A DNA stretch of 35,969 bases, from positions 1 through 35,969 of the forward strand of contig CALGAW010000063.1 of the NCBI GenBank assembly GCA_937959115.1, given 5' to 3'. Below are positions 1-9,376 of the stretch, one piece after another (the first letter of the stretch is position 1; each line of letters starts with the position of its first letter). Under the pieces are notes generated by a model, which had not been told where the DNA came from, ran no database searches, and saw nothing but the letters and a program-made list of their open reading frames with translations. Source of the DNA: an uncultured Saprospiraceae bacterium. GTDB lineage: Bacteria > Bacteroidota > Bacteroidia > Chitinophagales > Saprospiraceae. Both the position numbers and the translations under genes were made by a program.

Positions 1-74
1 CGGTCTGGACGGGACTCGAACCCGCGACCCCCTGCGTGACAGGCAGGTATTCTAACCAACTGAACTACCAGACC
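1..74 (-). tRNA. tRNA-Asp (GTC)
   Basis: Read on the minus strand, the 74 bases fold as a complete cloverleaf. A perfect 7-bp acceptor stem (GGTCTGG with CCAGACC) is followed by a D arm, a CCTGC/GCAGG anticodon stem whose loop CTGTCAC carries anticodon GTC (Asp), and a T arm with TTCGAGT in the loop. The discriminator base is G, as expected for tRNA-Asp. CCA would lie outside the window, so I cannot see whether it is encoded. Confidence 0.96.
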
Positions 75-287
75 ACTTATTTTTCCAAAAGCCTATTGCT
101 TCAGGAGCGATGCAAATGTATAACCCTTTTTTGACTTACACAATACTTTGGTCAACTTTTTTTTTAAAATTATATAAAGATGCTACAACCAATTAGAATT
201 CAGTTTATTAGAACACATTAAATTTTAAGGCAATAAGAAAATAAGTTAAAAAAACCCGTGTTTCTATTAGTTCACAGATAACATTCT

Positions 288-295
288 TAACTTTG
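288..295 (+). promoter_or_regulatory. Putative -7 box upstream of accA
   Basis: TAACTTTG fits the Bacteroidota -7 consensus TAnnTTTG. No clear TTG -33 element is seen at the usual distance. Transcription from here would begin near position 302 and give a leader of about 240 nt before accA, covering the foldable segment at 326-502. Confidence 0.4.
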
Positions 296-325
296 CTTAT
301 CTAGCAATAAATTAATAAATTTTAG

Positions 326-501
326 ATTTGAGGTGAATTGTTTTGTTACTGAGCTAGTTGGTGTCAGCTCGATCTTTTTAAGAAGAAGCATAACCATAGT
401 TACGCAACTGATGAGCAACGAAGCGCAAGAGAAAACAATCGAATCAAATTGGAGGTTATTATTTTATCGCTATTTCATTACTAATCAAAGGAAAATAGTG
501 A
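326..501 (+). ncRNA. Possible structured 5' leader or small RNA, unrecognised
   Basis: Complementary segments nest in an orderly way. ATTTGA (326-331) pairs with TCAAAT (444-449), and after a small internal loop ATTGTTTT (337-344) pairs with AAAACAAT (432-439). Inside this long helix lie two hairpins: GAGCT/AGCTC (351-355/366-370) and CATAGTT/AACTgATG (395-401/406-413). A further 9-bp hairpin follows at 467-475/493-501. The arrangement sits 8 to 30 bases after a promoter-like box. It does not match tmRNA, SRP RNA or any riboswitch I know. It could be a leader of accA, an independent small RNA, or chance pairing in AT-rich DNA. Confidence 0.3.
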
Positions 502-542
502 CTAGGATTTAGTTAGCTATTTATTGATGTAAAATTGAAAAT

Positions 543-1535
543 ATGGTTTTCCTAGATTTTGAAAGACCCATAGAAGAATTGTTTCAGCAGTTGCAGGATC
601 TCATCGCACTCAATGAAAAGAGTGATGTAGACATGAGCGAACAGATCACAGCACTCGAGAATCAAATTAAAGCCACCAGAAAAGAGCTCTATAGCAATTT
701 GTCAGGTTGGCAAAAAGTTCAGCTTTCAAGACACCCAGAACGGCCCTACACACTCTACTACATAGAAACAATGTGTAAAAAGTTTGTAGAGTTACATGGT
801 GACAGATGCTATGGCGATGATAAAGCAATCGTTGGAGGCTTCGGTAGCCTAGACGGGCAAACAGTCATGTTCATCGGCCACCAGAAAGGAGTCAACACGA
901 AAATGCGCCAATACAGGAACTTCGGTATGGCAAACCCTGAAGGATACAGGAAAGCACTTCGTCTAATGAAGCTCGCCGAACGCTTTAATAAACCTGTCGT
1001 CTGCCTAATCGATACCCCAGGTGCATTCCCAGGCCTCGAAGCAGAAGAAAGAGGCCAAGCAGAAGCAATCGCAAGAAATTTGTTTGAAATGGCACAGCTC
1101 AATGTTCCGATTATTTGTGTCGTCATTGGTGAAGGTGCTTCAGGTGGTGCGCTAGGCATCGGAGTTGGCGATCGGATTTTTATGATGGAAAATACATGGT
1201 ATTCTGTGATCTCTCCTGAATCCTGCTCCTCTATCCTATGGAGAAGCTGGGATTACAAAGAACAGGCCGCAGAAGCTCTTAAATTGACGCCACAGCACAT
1301 GCTTGACTTTAAACTGATCGATGGGATAATCAAAGAACCAGTTGGTGGTGCACACAGCAATGCAGAAGAAATGGCTAAGATTTTAAAACGTCATATCAAA
1401 AAAGAACTGACAGAATTGAGTATTATTGATTGTGAACAGAGAATTGAACAGCGTATAGAGAAATTTGGCAGAATGGGTGAGTATGAAACCATTGCTATTG
1501 CCGAGCAAAAAACAGAAAAAGAACCACTTAGTTAG
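543..1535 (+). CDS. accA: Acetyl-CoA carboxylase carboxyltransferase subunit alpha
   Basis: This is the alpha half of the carboxyltransferase that moves CO2 from biotin to acetyl-CoA, making malonyl-CoA for fatty acid synthesis in the cytoplasm. The 330-residue protein has the usual length (about 317-320 in other bacteria). It begins with the family N-terminus ([11 protein letters not shown]) and carries the crotonase-fold core, including [33 protein letters not shown] and [11 protein letters not shown]. The ATG at 543 matches the family start exactly, although no Shine-Dalgarno sequence is visible. It is the first gene of a tight forward cluster; the next gene begins two bases after its stop. 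The beta subunit (accD) is not in the window. Identification is firm. Confidence 0.97.
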   Translation: MVFLDFERPIEELFQQLQDLIALNEKSDVDMSEQITALENQIKATRKELYSNLSGWQKVQLSRHPERPYTLYYIETMCKKFVELHGDRCYGDDKAIVGGFGSLDGQTVMFIGHQKGVNTKMRQYRNFGMANPEGYRKALRLMKLAERFNKPVVCLIDTPGAFPGLEAEERGQAEAIARNLFEMAQLNVPIICVVIGEGASGGALGIGVGDRIFMMENTWYSVISPESCSSILWRSWDYKEQAAEALKLTPQHMLDFKLIDGIIKEPVGGAHSNAEEMAKILKRHIKKELTELSIIDCEQRIEQRIEKFGRMGEYETIAIAEQKTEKEPLS

Positions 1536-1537
1536 AT

Positions 1538-2080
1538 ATGTTCAAATGGTTTGATAACATTAAGGAATCATTCTATCAAAAACACCTGAAACGTAAAGTC
1601 TCTCAGGTGAAGATAAAACGGCATCAAGTCAATTTTGAAAACGCCAAGACAATTGGTATTCTCATAGAAGCTGGTGATCGTGAAAATCTTGTATTTGCAG
1701 ATAAATATAGAGATCGGTTAAGGAAAATGACGAAACAAGTTAAAATCCTTGCCTATTTTAATGATAAAGCCAATCACGACAATCTAACTGTTAGCTATTT
1801 TACAGACAAAGACATGAATTGGTACGGAATTCCAAATTCTGAACAAGTACGAGACTTTATCGAACGACCATTTGACATTCTGATTTCTCTACACCTCACT
1901 CCTTCCCGTCCTCTTGAATACATTTCTACAATATCAAGCGCAAAAATGCGCGTCGGACTACACGCTAGTGATAAGGAATATTGCTACGATTTTATGATCG
2001 ATCCTTCTGCGGTGTCCAATCACAAACAGTTTGTCAAACAATTTGAAGACTATTTCAAAATAATTAATGTCCATGTATAG
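1538..2080 (+). CDS. DUF6913 family protein
   Basis: This 180-residue protein of unknown function resembles a family found next to dapA in many Bacteroidota. Features recalled from the family and visible here are a basic N-terminus (FYQKHLKRKVSQVKIKR), a central DMNWYG segment, FDILISLHL, a MRVGLHASDKEYCYDFMID stretch, and a C-terminal amphipathic helix ending in YFKIINV. There is no signal peptide or membrane segment, so it should be cytoplasmic. The ATG lies two bases after the accA stop, and the end overlaps dapA by 14 bases, which implies translational coupling. The family assignment is from memory of the sequence pattern and the neighbourhood; no activity can be inferred. Confidence 0.75.
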   Translation: MFKWFDNIKESFYQKHLKRKVSQVKIKRHQVNFENAKTIGILIEAGDRENLVFADKYRDRLRKMTKQVKILAYFNDKANHDNLTVSYFTDKDMNWYGIPNSEQVRDFIERPFDILISLHLTPSRPLEYISTISSAKMRVGLHASDKEYCYDFMIDPSAVSNHKQFVKQFEDYFKIINVHV

Positions 2081-2969
2081 CCAATTTCGAGGGACAGGTG
2101 TTGCGCTTGTCACTCCGTTCAAAAACGGGAAGATTGATTTTGATGCCCTTGAAAAAGTAATAAACTTCAATATAAATGGTGATGTTGACTTTCTAGTATC
2201 CCTTGGAACAACTGGTGAATCCCCTACTCTATCTAAGGAAGAAAAGCTCAATATACTTTCCTTTACTGCTGAAATAACCAATGATCGTGTGCCTCTAGTT
2301 GCAGGATTTGGAGGAAACAATACGGCGGCTGTTATTCAAGCGATAAAGGGGTTTCATTTTAGTAAGTACGATGCAATTTTGTCGGTTAGCCCAGCCTACA
2401 ACAAACCAACTCAAAAGGGAATTATTAAACATTTCGAAGCGATTGTACAGGAAGCTCCAAAACCAGTTATTTTATATAATGTTCCTTCTCGTACTGGATC
2501 AAATATGACGGCAGAAACCACACTTCATCTGGCGCATTCCAATTCAAAATTCATGGCTGTAAAAGAGGCTTCTGGCAATCAACAACAAGTCATGCAAATT
2601 GTAAAAGATAAGCCAAATCACTTCCTAGTATTATCAGGCGATGATCTAATCACGCTGCCCATGCTTAGTTTTGGGATTGATGGCGTGATCTCCGTTGTCG
2701 CAAATGCCTTTCCTAAACGGTTTTCTGATATGGTACGTTTTGGTTTAGATGATAACTTTGAAACCGCACGACAATTACATTTCAGCCTTATGGATATCAT
2801 CCAATTGTTGTTTGTGGATGGAAACCCACCAGGCGTAAAAGCAGCACTCGAAATTCTAGGTATCGGAACAAAAGAAGTCAGACTTCCCTTAGCAGAAATG
2901 CCAGACCACTCCTATAAAAAAATGGAGACAGCCATACAACAACTGAAAGCCTCATTAACAGTAGGTTAG
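2067..2969 (+). CDS. dapA: 4-hydroxy-tetrahydrodipicolinate synthase
   Basis: DapA condenses pyruvate with aspartate semialdehyde, the first committed step of lysine and diaminopimelate synthesis. The 300-residue protein is a class I aldolase-type TIM barrel. Visible active-site features are GTTGES (Thr48, Thr49), Tyr137 in YNVPSRTG together with Arg142, and the Schiff-base Lys166 in VKEASG. SGDD and the C-terminal GNPPGVKAAL also match the family. Two starts are possible, ATG at 2067 or at 2073; both overlap the upstream DUF6913 gene, by 14 or 8 bases. Length and residues are complete, so it should be functional. Confidence 0.97.
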   Translation: MSMYSQFRGTGVALVTPFKNGKIDFDALEKVINFNINGDVDFLVSLGTTGESPTLSKEEKLNILSFTAEITNDRVPLVAGFGGNNTAAVIQAIKGFHFSKYDAILSVSPAYNKPTQKGIIKHFEAIVQEAPKPVILYNVPSRTGSNMTAETTLHLAHSNSKFMAVKEASGNQQQVMQIVKDKPNHFLVLSGDDLITLPMLSFGIDGVISVVANAFPKRFSDMVRFGLDDNFETARQLHFSLMDIIQLLFVDGNPPGVKAALEILGIGTKEVRLPLAEMPDHSYKKMETAIQQLKASLTVG

Positions 2970-3027
2970 GGAATCAAGTTGAAAAATATTGACCTAAAAT
3001 CACAAAAATCCTAATCCTGCATTCATT

Positions 3028-3627
3028 TTGATTTTACCGCTTTCATATTACCAATCCAGTGATGTTGTCACACTTGCTCAAGATCTAATCGGAAAAGTAC
3101 TAACCACCAACTTCAATAATCAACGCACGGCTGGAATCATCGTAGAAACAGAAGCTTACAAAGGACCAGATGACAAAGCATGTCACGCCTACAATAACAA
3201 AAGAACACCAAGGACTGAAGTCATGTTCCACAAAGGAGGAATCAGTTATGTGTACCTAATCTACGGAATCCACCACCTCTTCAATGTCGTCACGGGTAAA
3301 CAAGATGAACCGCATGCAGTATTAATTAGAGCCATACAGCCACTACAAGGGCTAGAGATCATGCTTCACAGAAGAAACATGACAAAACCCATTAGACGTT
3401 TAACAGGCGGCCCAGGAGTGCTTAGCAAAGCGCTAGGCATTGACAAACAAGCCAATCAGCTGGATTTGACTCAATCCCTTTTGTGCATAGAGGATCAAGG
3501 CGCACTGCTCCAACATTCAGAAATCATTGCAAGTCCAAGGGTCGGTGTTGACTATGCAGGCGAAGACGCAAAGTTCCCTTGGCGGTTTCGTGTGAAAGAT
3601 AGTCCTTGGACGAGTCCTGCAAAGTAA
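3028..3627 (+). CDS. mpg: 3-methyladenine DNA glycosylase, AAG/MPG type
   Basis: This base-excision repair enzyme removes alkylated or deaminated purines such as 3-methyladenine and hypoxanthine. The 199 residues match the AAG family length. Recognisable parts are the N-terminal LPLSYYQSSDVV, the catalytic segment VETEAYKGPDDKACHA (Glu42 corresponds to human Glu125, Tyr44 to Tyr127, His53 to His136), the intercalating region SYVYLIYGIHHLFNVV, RLTGGPGVLSKALGI, and the C-terminal WRFRVKDSPW. The only plausible start is TTG at 3028; no ATG occurs until far inside the catalytic part, and the TTG reading places the first residues exactly where the family begins. It lies 58 bases after dapA and may be cotranscribed. 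Confidence 0.93.
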   Translation: MILPLSYYQSSDVVTLAQDLIGKVLTTNFNNQRTAGIIVETEAYKGPDDKACHAYNNKRTPRTEVMFHKGGISYVYLIYGIHHLFNVVTGKQDEPHAVLIRAIQPLQGLEIMLHRRNMTKPIRRLTGGPGVLSKALGIDKQANQLDLTQSLLCIEDQGALLQHSEIIASPRVGVDYAGEDAKFPWRFRVKDSPWTSPAK

Positions 3628-3788
3628 CTGGAAATAGCATGCCAGATCAAAGCGATATTTTCTACAATCTATATGTTAATAACTTTTGAAACCAGCCTAT
3701 TTGTCTAGTAATTTACTAGGTTAATCTAGTATTCGATTAATATTTGGATCAATTTTAGATTTCAATTCTCTATGTTCAATTAAAAATG

Positions 3789-3796
3789 TAGTTTTG
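3789..3796 (+). promoter_or_regulatory. Putative -7 box upstream of the M61 peptidase gene
   Basis: TAGTTTTG matches TAnnTTTG and ends 22 bases before the ATG. The short leader is very A-rich (AAAAAAAGAAAAAAAAA), typical of translation starts in this phylum. A -33 TTG is not evident. Confidence 0.45.
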
Positions 3797-3818
3797 CACA
3801 GCAAAAAAAGAAAAAAAA

Positions 3819-5684
3819 ATGTATATCCTAAGAATTTTCCTTCCTGTACTACTCATTGGTCTATTCAATCAATCGATCAATGCTCAAAATCAATACGCAT
3901 ACAAAGTTGATTTAAACGAAATAAGTAATGATAAATTGAAGGTGGAACTAAACACACCTACAATTCCTAAATCAAAAAAAGTTTTAAAATTTCACATTCC
4001 TAAATTAGTTCCAGGCACCTATAGCATCTACGATTTTGGTCGTTTTGTCAGCGAATTCAAGGCCTACAATAAAAGAGGAAAGCGTCTAAAAGTCGCACAC
4101 CCAGATCCTAATACATGGGTAATCAGTAAAGCACACAAGCTCGCAAAAATCACGTATACAGTAGACGACACGTGGGATACAGAACTCGATAATAAAATCT
4201 TTGAGCCAGCAGGAACCAACTTTGAAGCAGGAAAAAATTTCGTCTTTAACAACTCAAGTGTATTCGGCTTCTTTGAAGGTATGGAACGGGTACCCTACAA
4301 AATTGAAGTGGATCACCCAAAGCAGTTAAAACTGTCAACCGCCCTAGTAAACGAACAAGTAGACGAGGACACAGATATACTGTCTATACCCAACTATATG
4401 GATTTGGTGGATGGGCCATTTATGTACTCAAAACCTGATTTCACTTACATTCAAGTAGGTGGTTGTAAGGTATTGGTCGCAGTGTATTCACCGACAGGCA
4501 AAATTACTTCCAAATTCATTGCTGGAGAGATTGAACCGATTTTGCGCGCTCAAAAAGAATACCTAGGAGGAAAGCTTCCTGTTGATCGGTATGCCTTCAT
4601 TCTATATATGACAGACGGGATTTCTGGATCCGGTGGTTACGGAGCACTGGAGCATTCTTATTCTTCGTTCTACTATCTTCCTGAAATGGATCCTGCACAA
4701 TTGGCTCAGACAATGCGAGATGTAGCTGCTCATGAGTTTTACCACATCGTGACGCCGCTTAACATTCATAGTGAAGAGATTCACAATTTCAATTTTATTG
4801 AGCCTCGAATGTCTAAGCACTTGTGGCTTTATGAGGGTGTGACTGAATACGCAGCAGGCCACGTACAAGTCAAGCAAGGCCTAATGCCGATAGAGGATTA
4901 TCTGGATGTAGTAGCAGGTAAAATGCGTGGAGCTGAAGCACATAAAGACGATTTACCGTTTACGGACATGAGCCTTGGTTGCCTCAAACAGCACAAGGAC
5001 GAATATCTGAATGTGTATCAAAAAGGGGCGCTGATTGGTATGTGCTTAGACCTTCAACTACTTTCTTTGTCTAATGGGAAAATGACCCTTCAGGATTTAA
5101 TGAATAAATTAGCAGAACAATTTGGAGCAAACAATCCGTTTAAAGATAATGAACTATTCCCCACTATTGAGAAAATGACCTTTCCTGGTATCGGTGCCTT
5201 CTTCAAGCGATACGTAGCAGGACCTTTCCCACTACCAATCAAGCAATTGATGGAAAAGGTCGGCATAGAGTATGCAGAAACCACAATTGCAGAAGAGAAA
5301 ACATTGGGTGGGCTAGAAAACGCCATTGGTGTTGATTTTACAAGCGGTTCTTTCTTTATTGAGAAGTTTGATATGCTTAATGAGTTTGGTAAAGAAATTG
5401 GATTCCAAGAAGGAGATGTCATTAAAACTTGGAATGGTGAACCACTTACATTAAAAAACATAAATGGCTTACTTACCGATTTCATGATGAATGTTAAAGT
5501 TGGTGATCCAATGAATATTGTTGTTCAAAGAGAAAAAGAGGAGGTCACTCTAAATTCAGCCTACAGAATGGTAGAAATAGAACAAAATCACGGGTTTAAA
5601 ATTCTTGAAGATGCTACACCAGAGCAAATTGCACTAAGAAAAGCATGGCTAGGAGAATACACGGAGAAAGAAATGAAACCTTAA
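3819..5684 (+). CDS. M61 family (glycyl aminopeptidase-like) metallopeptidase with PDZ domain
   Basis: This is an exported zinc peptidase of family M61. An N-terminal signal peptide (about residues 1-22, ending INA before QNQ) is followed by the M61 beta-rich N domain. The catalytic domain carries HEFYH at residues 305-309 (the HExxH zinc motif) and WLYEGVTEY with the third zinc ligand Glu339. A PDZ-like domain fills about residues 485-590 (GFQEGDVIKTWNG). The 621 residues fit the family. Known relatives cleave N-terminal glycine or alanine; the substrate here cannot be read from sequence. The gene stands alone behind its own promoter-like box, and its stop codon overlaps the stop of the convergent gene by four bases. 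Confidence 0.93.
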   Translation: MYILRIFLPVLLIGLFNQSINAQNQYAYKVDLNEISNDKLKVELNTPTIPKSKKVLKFHIPKLVPGTYSIYDFGRFVSEFKAYNKRGKRLKVAHPDPNTWVISKAHKLAKITYTVDDTWDTELDNKIFEPAGTNFEAGKNFVFNNSSVFGFFEGMERVPYKIEVDHPKQLKLSTALVNEQVDEDTDILSIPNYMDLVDGPFMYSKPDFTYIQVGGCKVLVAVYSPTGKITSKFIAGEIEPILRAQKEYLGGKLPVDRYAFILYMTDGISGSGGYGALEHSYSSFYYLPEMDPAQLAQTMRDVAAHEFYHIVTPLNIHSEEIHNFNFIEPRMSKHLWLYEGVTEYAAGHVQVKQGLMPIEDYLDVVAGKMRGAEAHKDDLPFTDMSLGCLKQHKDEYLNVYQKGALIGMCLDLQLLSLSNGKMTLQDLMNKLAEQFGANNPFKDNELFPTIEKMTFPGIGAFFKRYVAGPFPLPIKQLMEKVGIEYAETTIAEEKTLGGLENAIGVDFTSGSFFIEKFDMLNEFGKEIGFQEGDVIKTWNGEPLTLKNINGLLTDFMMNVKVGDPMNIVVQREKEEVTLNSAYRMVEIEQNHGFKILEDATPEQIALRKAWLGEYTEKEMKP

Positions 5685-6298
5685 TTCTTCAAAAACTTCT
5701 TCTCCCCTGCTATAATTTCAACATCCAAGTGATTTTCCTTAGGAGGAATCGGACAACTATACCCATCCGAAAATGCGCAATACGGATTATAGGCTTTATT
5801 GAAGTCAATCATCACAGTACCAGTTTTCAGGTCACCTAATTTGAGGTCGAGGTATCGCCCACCACCGTATGACAACTTACCATTGGTTAAATCTTTAAAA
5901 GGAAGAAAGAGATAATCACGGTACTGAGGCATCTTTCTTAACGTTAGACTTTGATAAATATTCAATCGATATTCTTTGCCATTTAGTGCGAAATTAAGTT
6001 CTCCGTACTTTACGTATTTCTTGGTTACCTTAGAAGAAGTTGGAATTTCAAACGGCTTTTCATCTGGTGTTCTTTTGAACGTTGCAGAAACACGATAATT
6101 TATGTTTGGAGCGAAAAAATCCAAATACTTCAACTCTTTCTTACTTAATGGGCCATTCTCTTCTAAAAACGCCTTTTTATATAGCTTTCGATGCTTTTTA
6201 ATAGACTTTTTAAACCCTTTCGGAGTTGGATTATTTGCAATAATTGGAGTATTTATAAGAATAAGAGACAAGAATACAAACAGAATAGAATACTTCAT
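5681..6298 (-). CDS. DUF1684 domain protein, exported
   Basis: The 205-residue protein begins with a clear signal peptide (about residues 1-21, ending IIANN). The rest matches DUF1684: a conserved block FKDLTNGKLSYGGGRYLDL, then FNKAYNPYCAFSDGYSC and PIPPKENHLDVEIIAGEK near the end. This signature is widespread in Bacteroidota and Actinobacteria, but no biochemical role is established to my knowledge. A location in the periplasm or attached to the envelope is inferred from the signal peptide; no lipobox cysteine is present. The gene converges with the M61 peptidase gene, overlapping by four bases, and has its own promoter-like box upstream. Confidence 0.88.
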   Translation of the reverse strand: MKYSILFVFLSLILINTPIIANNPTPKGFKKSIKKHRKLYKKAFLEENGPLSKKELKYLDFFAPNINYRVSATFKRTPDEKPFEIPTSSKVTKKYVKYGELNFALNGKEYRLNIYQSLTLRKMPQYRDYLFLPFKDLTNGKLSYGGGRYLDLKLGDLKTGTVMIDFNKAYNPYCAFSDGYSCPIPPKENHLDVEIIAGEKKFLKN

Positions 6299-6351
6299 TT
6301 TGGAAAATATTTTTCTTTAAAGGTCGATTGATCAATAATAAGAAGGTTATT

Positions 6352-6359
6352 CAAATATA
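6352..6359 (-). promoter_or_regulatory. Putative -7 box for the DUF1684 gene
   Basis: On the minus strand TATATTTG fits TAnnTTTG exactly and lies 54 bases upstream of the ATG at 6298. A TTG occurs 23 bases further upstream, slightly beyond the usual spacing. It is in the divergent spacer shared with the TonB-dependent receptor gene. Confidence 0.45.
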
Positions 6360-6476
6360 CAATAGCTGTGTTTAAAAAACTTCAAATTTCAATTCTAAGT
6401 AATAATTTCCTAATTTGTAGATGATTTACGATTAAAATTGAATTATTAGAATTACCTAGAATTGAAACTATTCGAA

Positions 6477-9347
6477 ATGAAAAGAAAAATCTTAACGCTA
6501 ACAATCTTCGGTTTGTTATCCATGTTTTGCGCTAATGTTTGTGTTGCTCAAGTAACGGTAACAGGCAAAATAATCGATGGAGAAAACAACGAACCATTAA
6601 TGATGGCTCCCATTGTCATCAAAGGAAAAACAGTTGGAACAAACACAGATTTAGACGGTAACTTTACACTGTCAACAGATGTAGAACTGCCTTTTACAAT
6701 TGAGGTTTCATATGTTGGTCTTGAAAGACAAGAAATTGAAATCACTCAAAACAATCAAAAGGTAGACATTACCTTGAGAGCGCAAGCTGTAATGAGTGAC
6801 TTGGTCATTGTTTCCGCTTCAAGAGTAGAAGAAAAGATCTTAGAATCACCCGTCACCGTTGAAAAGATGGATATCATTGCTATCCGTCAATCCTCAACAA
6901 ATGATTACTATGACGGTATTTCAAAATTGAAAGGTGTTCACACCACTCAAGGAAGTATGACGTTCACCTCTTTTAACACAAGGGGATTTGCAACAGTAGC
7001 CAACACACGATTCGTTCAGCTTATGGATGGCATGGACAATGCAGCACCACTCCTTAATTTCCCAACAGGAAACATTGTAGGTATTGGTGAGCTAGACATC
7101 AACAACGTAGAATTGCTCCCAGGCGCAGCTTCTGCCCTATACGGACCAAATGCCTTCAATGGTATTTTATTAATGAACAGTAAGAGCCCATTTAATTACC
7201 AAGGACTTAGTGTTCAAGCAAAAGGTGGTATCACACAATCTAGCCAGGGCGGTGTACAGCCCTTGTACAACGTAGCTGGACGATATGCAAAATCGTTTAA
7301 TGACAAGCTTGCATTCAAAGTTAACCTTTCTTATTTAAGTGGAAAAGACTGGAGAGCAAATGATTATGATACTGATCGAAATCTTAAATTTGCGCAAATC
7401 GAGAATCCAGACATTGACCCAACATCTAATGTAGGAAATCCGAATTTTGATGGTATGAATATGTATGGGGACGAATCTCAAATTTTTGTTCCATTAAATA
7501 CGGCTCCTTTTGCAAATGGAATCGGGCAAGCACTTGTTGATGCAGGCGCTGTTGATCCTCTTCTTAAACCACTAGTTGTAGGCTTTATCATGGATAGTTT
7601 AAAACCAGTTGATCTTAGAAGAACAGGATTTAAAGAAGAAGACTTAGAAGATAATAACAATGCTACCAGTCTTAAAGGAGATGTTGCACTCCACTATAGA
7701 CTCGGAAATGATGCCGAGTTATCAGCAAACTATAGAGCAGGTGGTGGAGCTTCCGTATATCAAGGAAGTGAACGATACGCACTTAGAGCATTCACTCAGC
7801 AATATTTCAAATTAGAATTAAGTGATCCCGATTACATGGTTCGTGCTTATATGTCTCAAACGAATGATGGTAATTCATACAACCATACTGCTCTTGGCGC
7901 GCTGGTTAATGAATATTTCTCTCCTACTGCAGGAGAATGGGCAAATAACTATCTTGGAAACTATGTTGGCAACCATTTCAGTAATTGGCTAACGGGAACT
8001 GAATCCGTAGCAGAATTCGATGCACAAGCGCATAGCTTAAGTAGAGATGCTGCAAATGCTCCTGTTCCTGCTGTAGATTCGGAAGAATTTCAAGCTGCTG
8101 TCAGAAAAGTTAGAGATAGCCTACTCTTTCAAGGCGGTGGTGCTGGTTTTATTGACAATTCTAGACTTTACCATGTAGAAGGAAACTACAATCTATCTAG
8201 CCTTTTAGATAATAAACTAAGTATCCTTGTTGGTGGGAACTATCGGATGTATGATCTATTTACTGAAGGAACGATCTTTAATGAAGATCCTGATGGTGAT
8301 GGAACAAACGAACGAATTCAAATTGGAGAGTTTGGGGTGTACACTCAACTATCTAAGAAGCTACTACAAGAACGTTTAAAATTGACAGGTTCTATCCGTT
8401 TTGATAAAAACCAAAACTTTCAAGGACAGATTTCTCCTAGACTTTCTGCCGTTTACTCTGCTGGAGTTAAGAAAGAACATAACTTTAGGGCTTCGTTCCA
8501 AACTGGGTTCCGTAATCCAGATACACAAGCACAATACATTTGGTTCCCAACAACGAACATCCTTATTGGAAGTTCTAAGGACAATGCTGAGCGGTATGGT
8601 ATTCATGAGGGCGGTGCATACACTAAAGACTCTTATGATGAATATATCGGCAACCAATTGGTTACAGGTGTACCAGATTCAAGCTTACTTAAAGAAATTT
8701 ACATGGATTACATTCAACCAGAGCAATTAACTGCTTATGAGATTGGATATAAGTCTGAAATCAAACGTAAGTTATTTTTAGACGTAAACTTCTACTATAA
8801 CCAATATAAAAACTTCATTACAGCATTAAACGTTGTCAATAAAGACATTGCAGTGCATAAAGGAGACACCATAGCACCTGGTACAACCTTCCGTCCGTAT
8901 ATCAATGCGACTGAAACGATTTACTCCTACGGTGTTGGATTTGGTTTCAATTATAAATTAGCAAAGAATTTCATGCTAAGAGGAAACTACTCATGGGCTG
9001 ATTTCTCGGAATCTGATGAAAATGATGATTTTAACGTTGGTTTCAACACACCAAACAACCGCTTTACACTTGGTCTTGGAAACAGAGATATTTGGAAAGG
9101 TGTTGGATTTGATCTTTCTTACCGCTGGCAACAAGGCTTTTTGTGGCAAAACTCATTTGCTATAGGAAATATCCCAGCCTACGGTTCGCTTGATGCACAA
9201 GTCAGTTATAAGATTAAGAAGGCAAGTACTTCAGTTAAATTAGGCGCTACAAACATCCTTGGCCCTGAATTTCAAACCAACACGGGTGGCCCATACGTTG
9301 GTAGACAAGTCTTCATCTCACTTACCTACGATGAGTTTATGAAATAA
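6477..9347 (+). CDS. TonB-dependent outer membrane receptor
   Basis: This outer membrane transporter uses TonB energy to import a bound substrate. The signal peptide (MKRKILTLTIF..., cleaved after VCVA) precedes a carboxypeptidase-like regulatory domain (VTVTGKIIDGENNEPL, about residues 25-110), a plug domain (SRVEEKILESPVTVEKMD through LLPGAASALYGPNAFNGI, about 115-235), and a 22-strand-type barrel to residue 956. An acidic DPDGDG loop suggests calcium binding. The longest frame opens with TTG at 6462, but ATG at 6477 starts directly on the signal peptide and is preferred. No SusD-like partner follows, so it is not a typical Sus-type glycan locus. The substrate is unknown; siderophore, cobalamin or oligosaccharide are all possible. 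Confidence 0.94.
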   Translation: MKRKILTLTIFGLLSMFCANVCVAQVTVTGKIIDGENNEPLMMAPIVIKGKTVGTNTDLDGNFTLSTDVELPFTIEVSYVGLERQEIEITQNNQKVDITLRAQAVMSDLVIVSASRVEEKILESPVTVEKMDIIAIRQSSTNDYYDGISKLKGVHTTQGSMTFTSFNTRGFATVANTRFVQLMDGMDNAAPLLNFPTGNIVGIGELDINNVELLPGAASALYGPNAFNGILLMNSKSPFNYQGLSVQAKGGITQSSQGGVQPLYNVAGRYAKSFNDKLAFKVNLSYLSGKDWRANDYDTDRNLKFAQIENPDIDPTSNVGNPNFDGMNMYGDESQIFVPLNTAPFANGIGQALVDAGAVDPLLKPLVVGFIMDSLKPVDLRRTGFKEEDLEDNNNATSLKGDVALHYRLGNDAELSANYRAGGGASVYQGSERYALRAFTQQYFKLELSDPDYMVRAYMSQTNDGNSYNHTALGALVNEYFSPTAGEWANNYLGNYVGNHFSNWLTGTESVAEFDAQAHSLSRDAANAPVPAVDSEEFQAAVRKVRDSLLFQGGGAGFIDNSRLYHVEGNYNLSSLLDNKLSILVGGNYRMYDLFTEGTIFNEDPDGDGTNERIQIGEFGVYTQLSKKLLQERLKLTGSIRFDKNQNFQGQISPRLSAVYSAGVKKEHNFRASFQTGFRNPDTQAQYIWFPTTNILIGSSKDNAERYGIHEGGAYTKDSYDEYIGNQLVTGVPDSSLLKEIYMDYIQPEQLTAYEIGYKSEIKRKLFLDVNFYYNQYKNFITALNVVNKDIAVHKGDTIAPGTTFRPYINATETIYSYGVGFGFNYKLAKNFMLRGNYSWADFSESDENDDFNVGFNTPNNRFTLGLGNRDIWKGVGFDLSYRWQQGFLWQNSFAIGNIPAYGSLDAQVSYKIKKASTSVKLGATNILGPEFQTNTGGPYVGRQVFISLTYDEFMK

Positions 9348-9376
9348 TCAGCATTAGTTGATCCTTAAATTTTAAG

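Larger units (their letters stand above)
75..542. other. Intergenic region between tRNA-Asp and accA
   Basis: These 468 bases contain no convincing reading frame. They hold an AT-rich stretch next to the tRNA, a TAnnTTTG box at 288-295, and a segment (about 326-502) rich in complementary pairs that may be a structured leader or a small RNA. Both are listed separately. The tRNA and accA are divergent, so promoters for both should lie here. Confidence 0.6.

Noticed and set aside
351-371. GAGCTAGTTGG-like stretch considered as part of a tRNA
   Set aside because: It resembles a D arm only; no acceptor, anticodon or T arm can be built around it.
326-449. Leader segment considered as SRP RNA, tmRNA or a 6S-type RNA
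   Set aside because: It lacks the GGAAG-type apical loop of SRP RNA, has no tRNA-like ends, and is shorter than 6S RNA.
6462-6476. TTG start for the TonB-dependent receptor
   Set aside because: The ATG at 6477 starts a standard signal peptide, while the TTG would add five residues before it.
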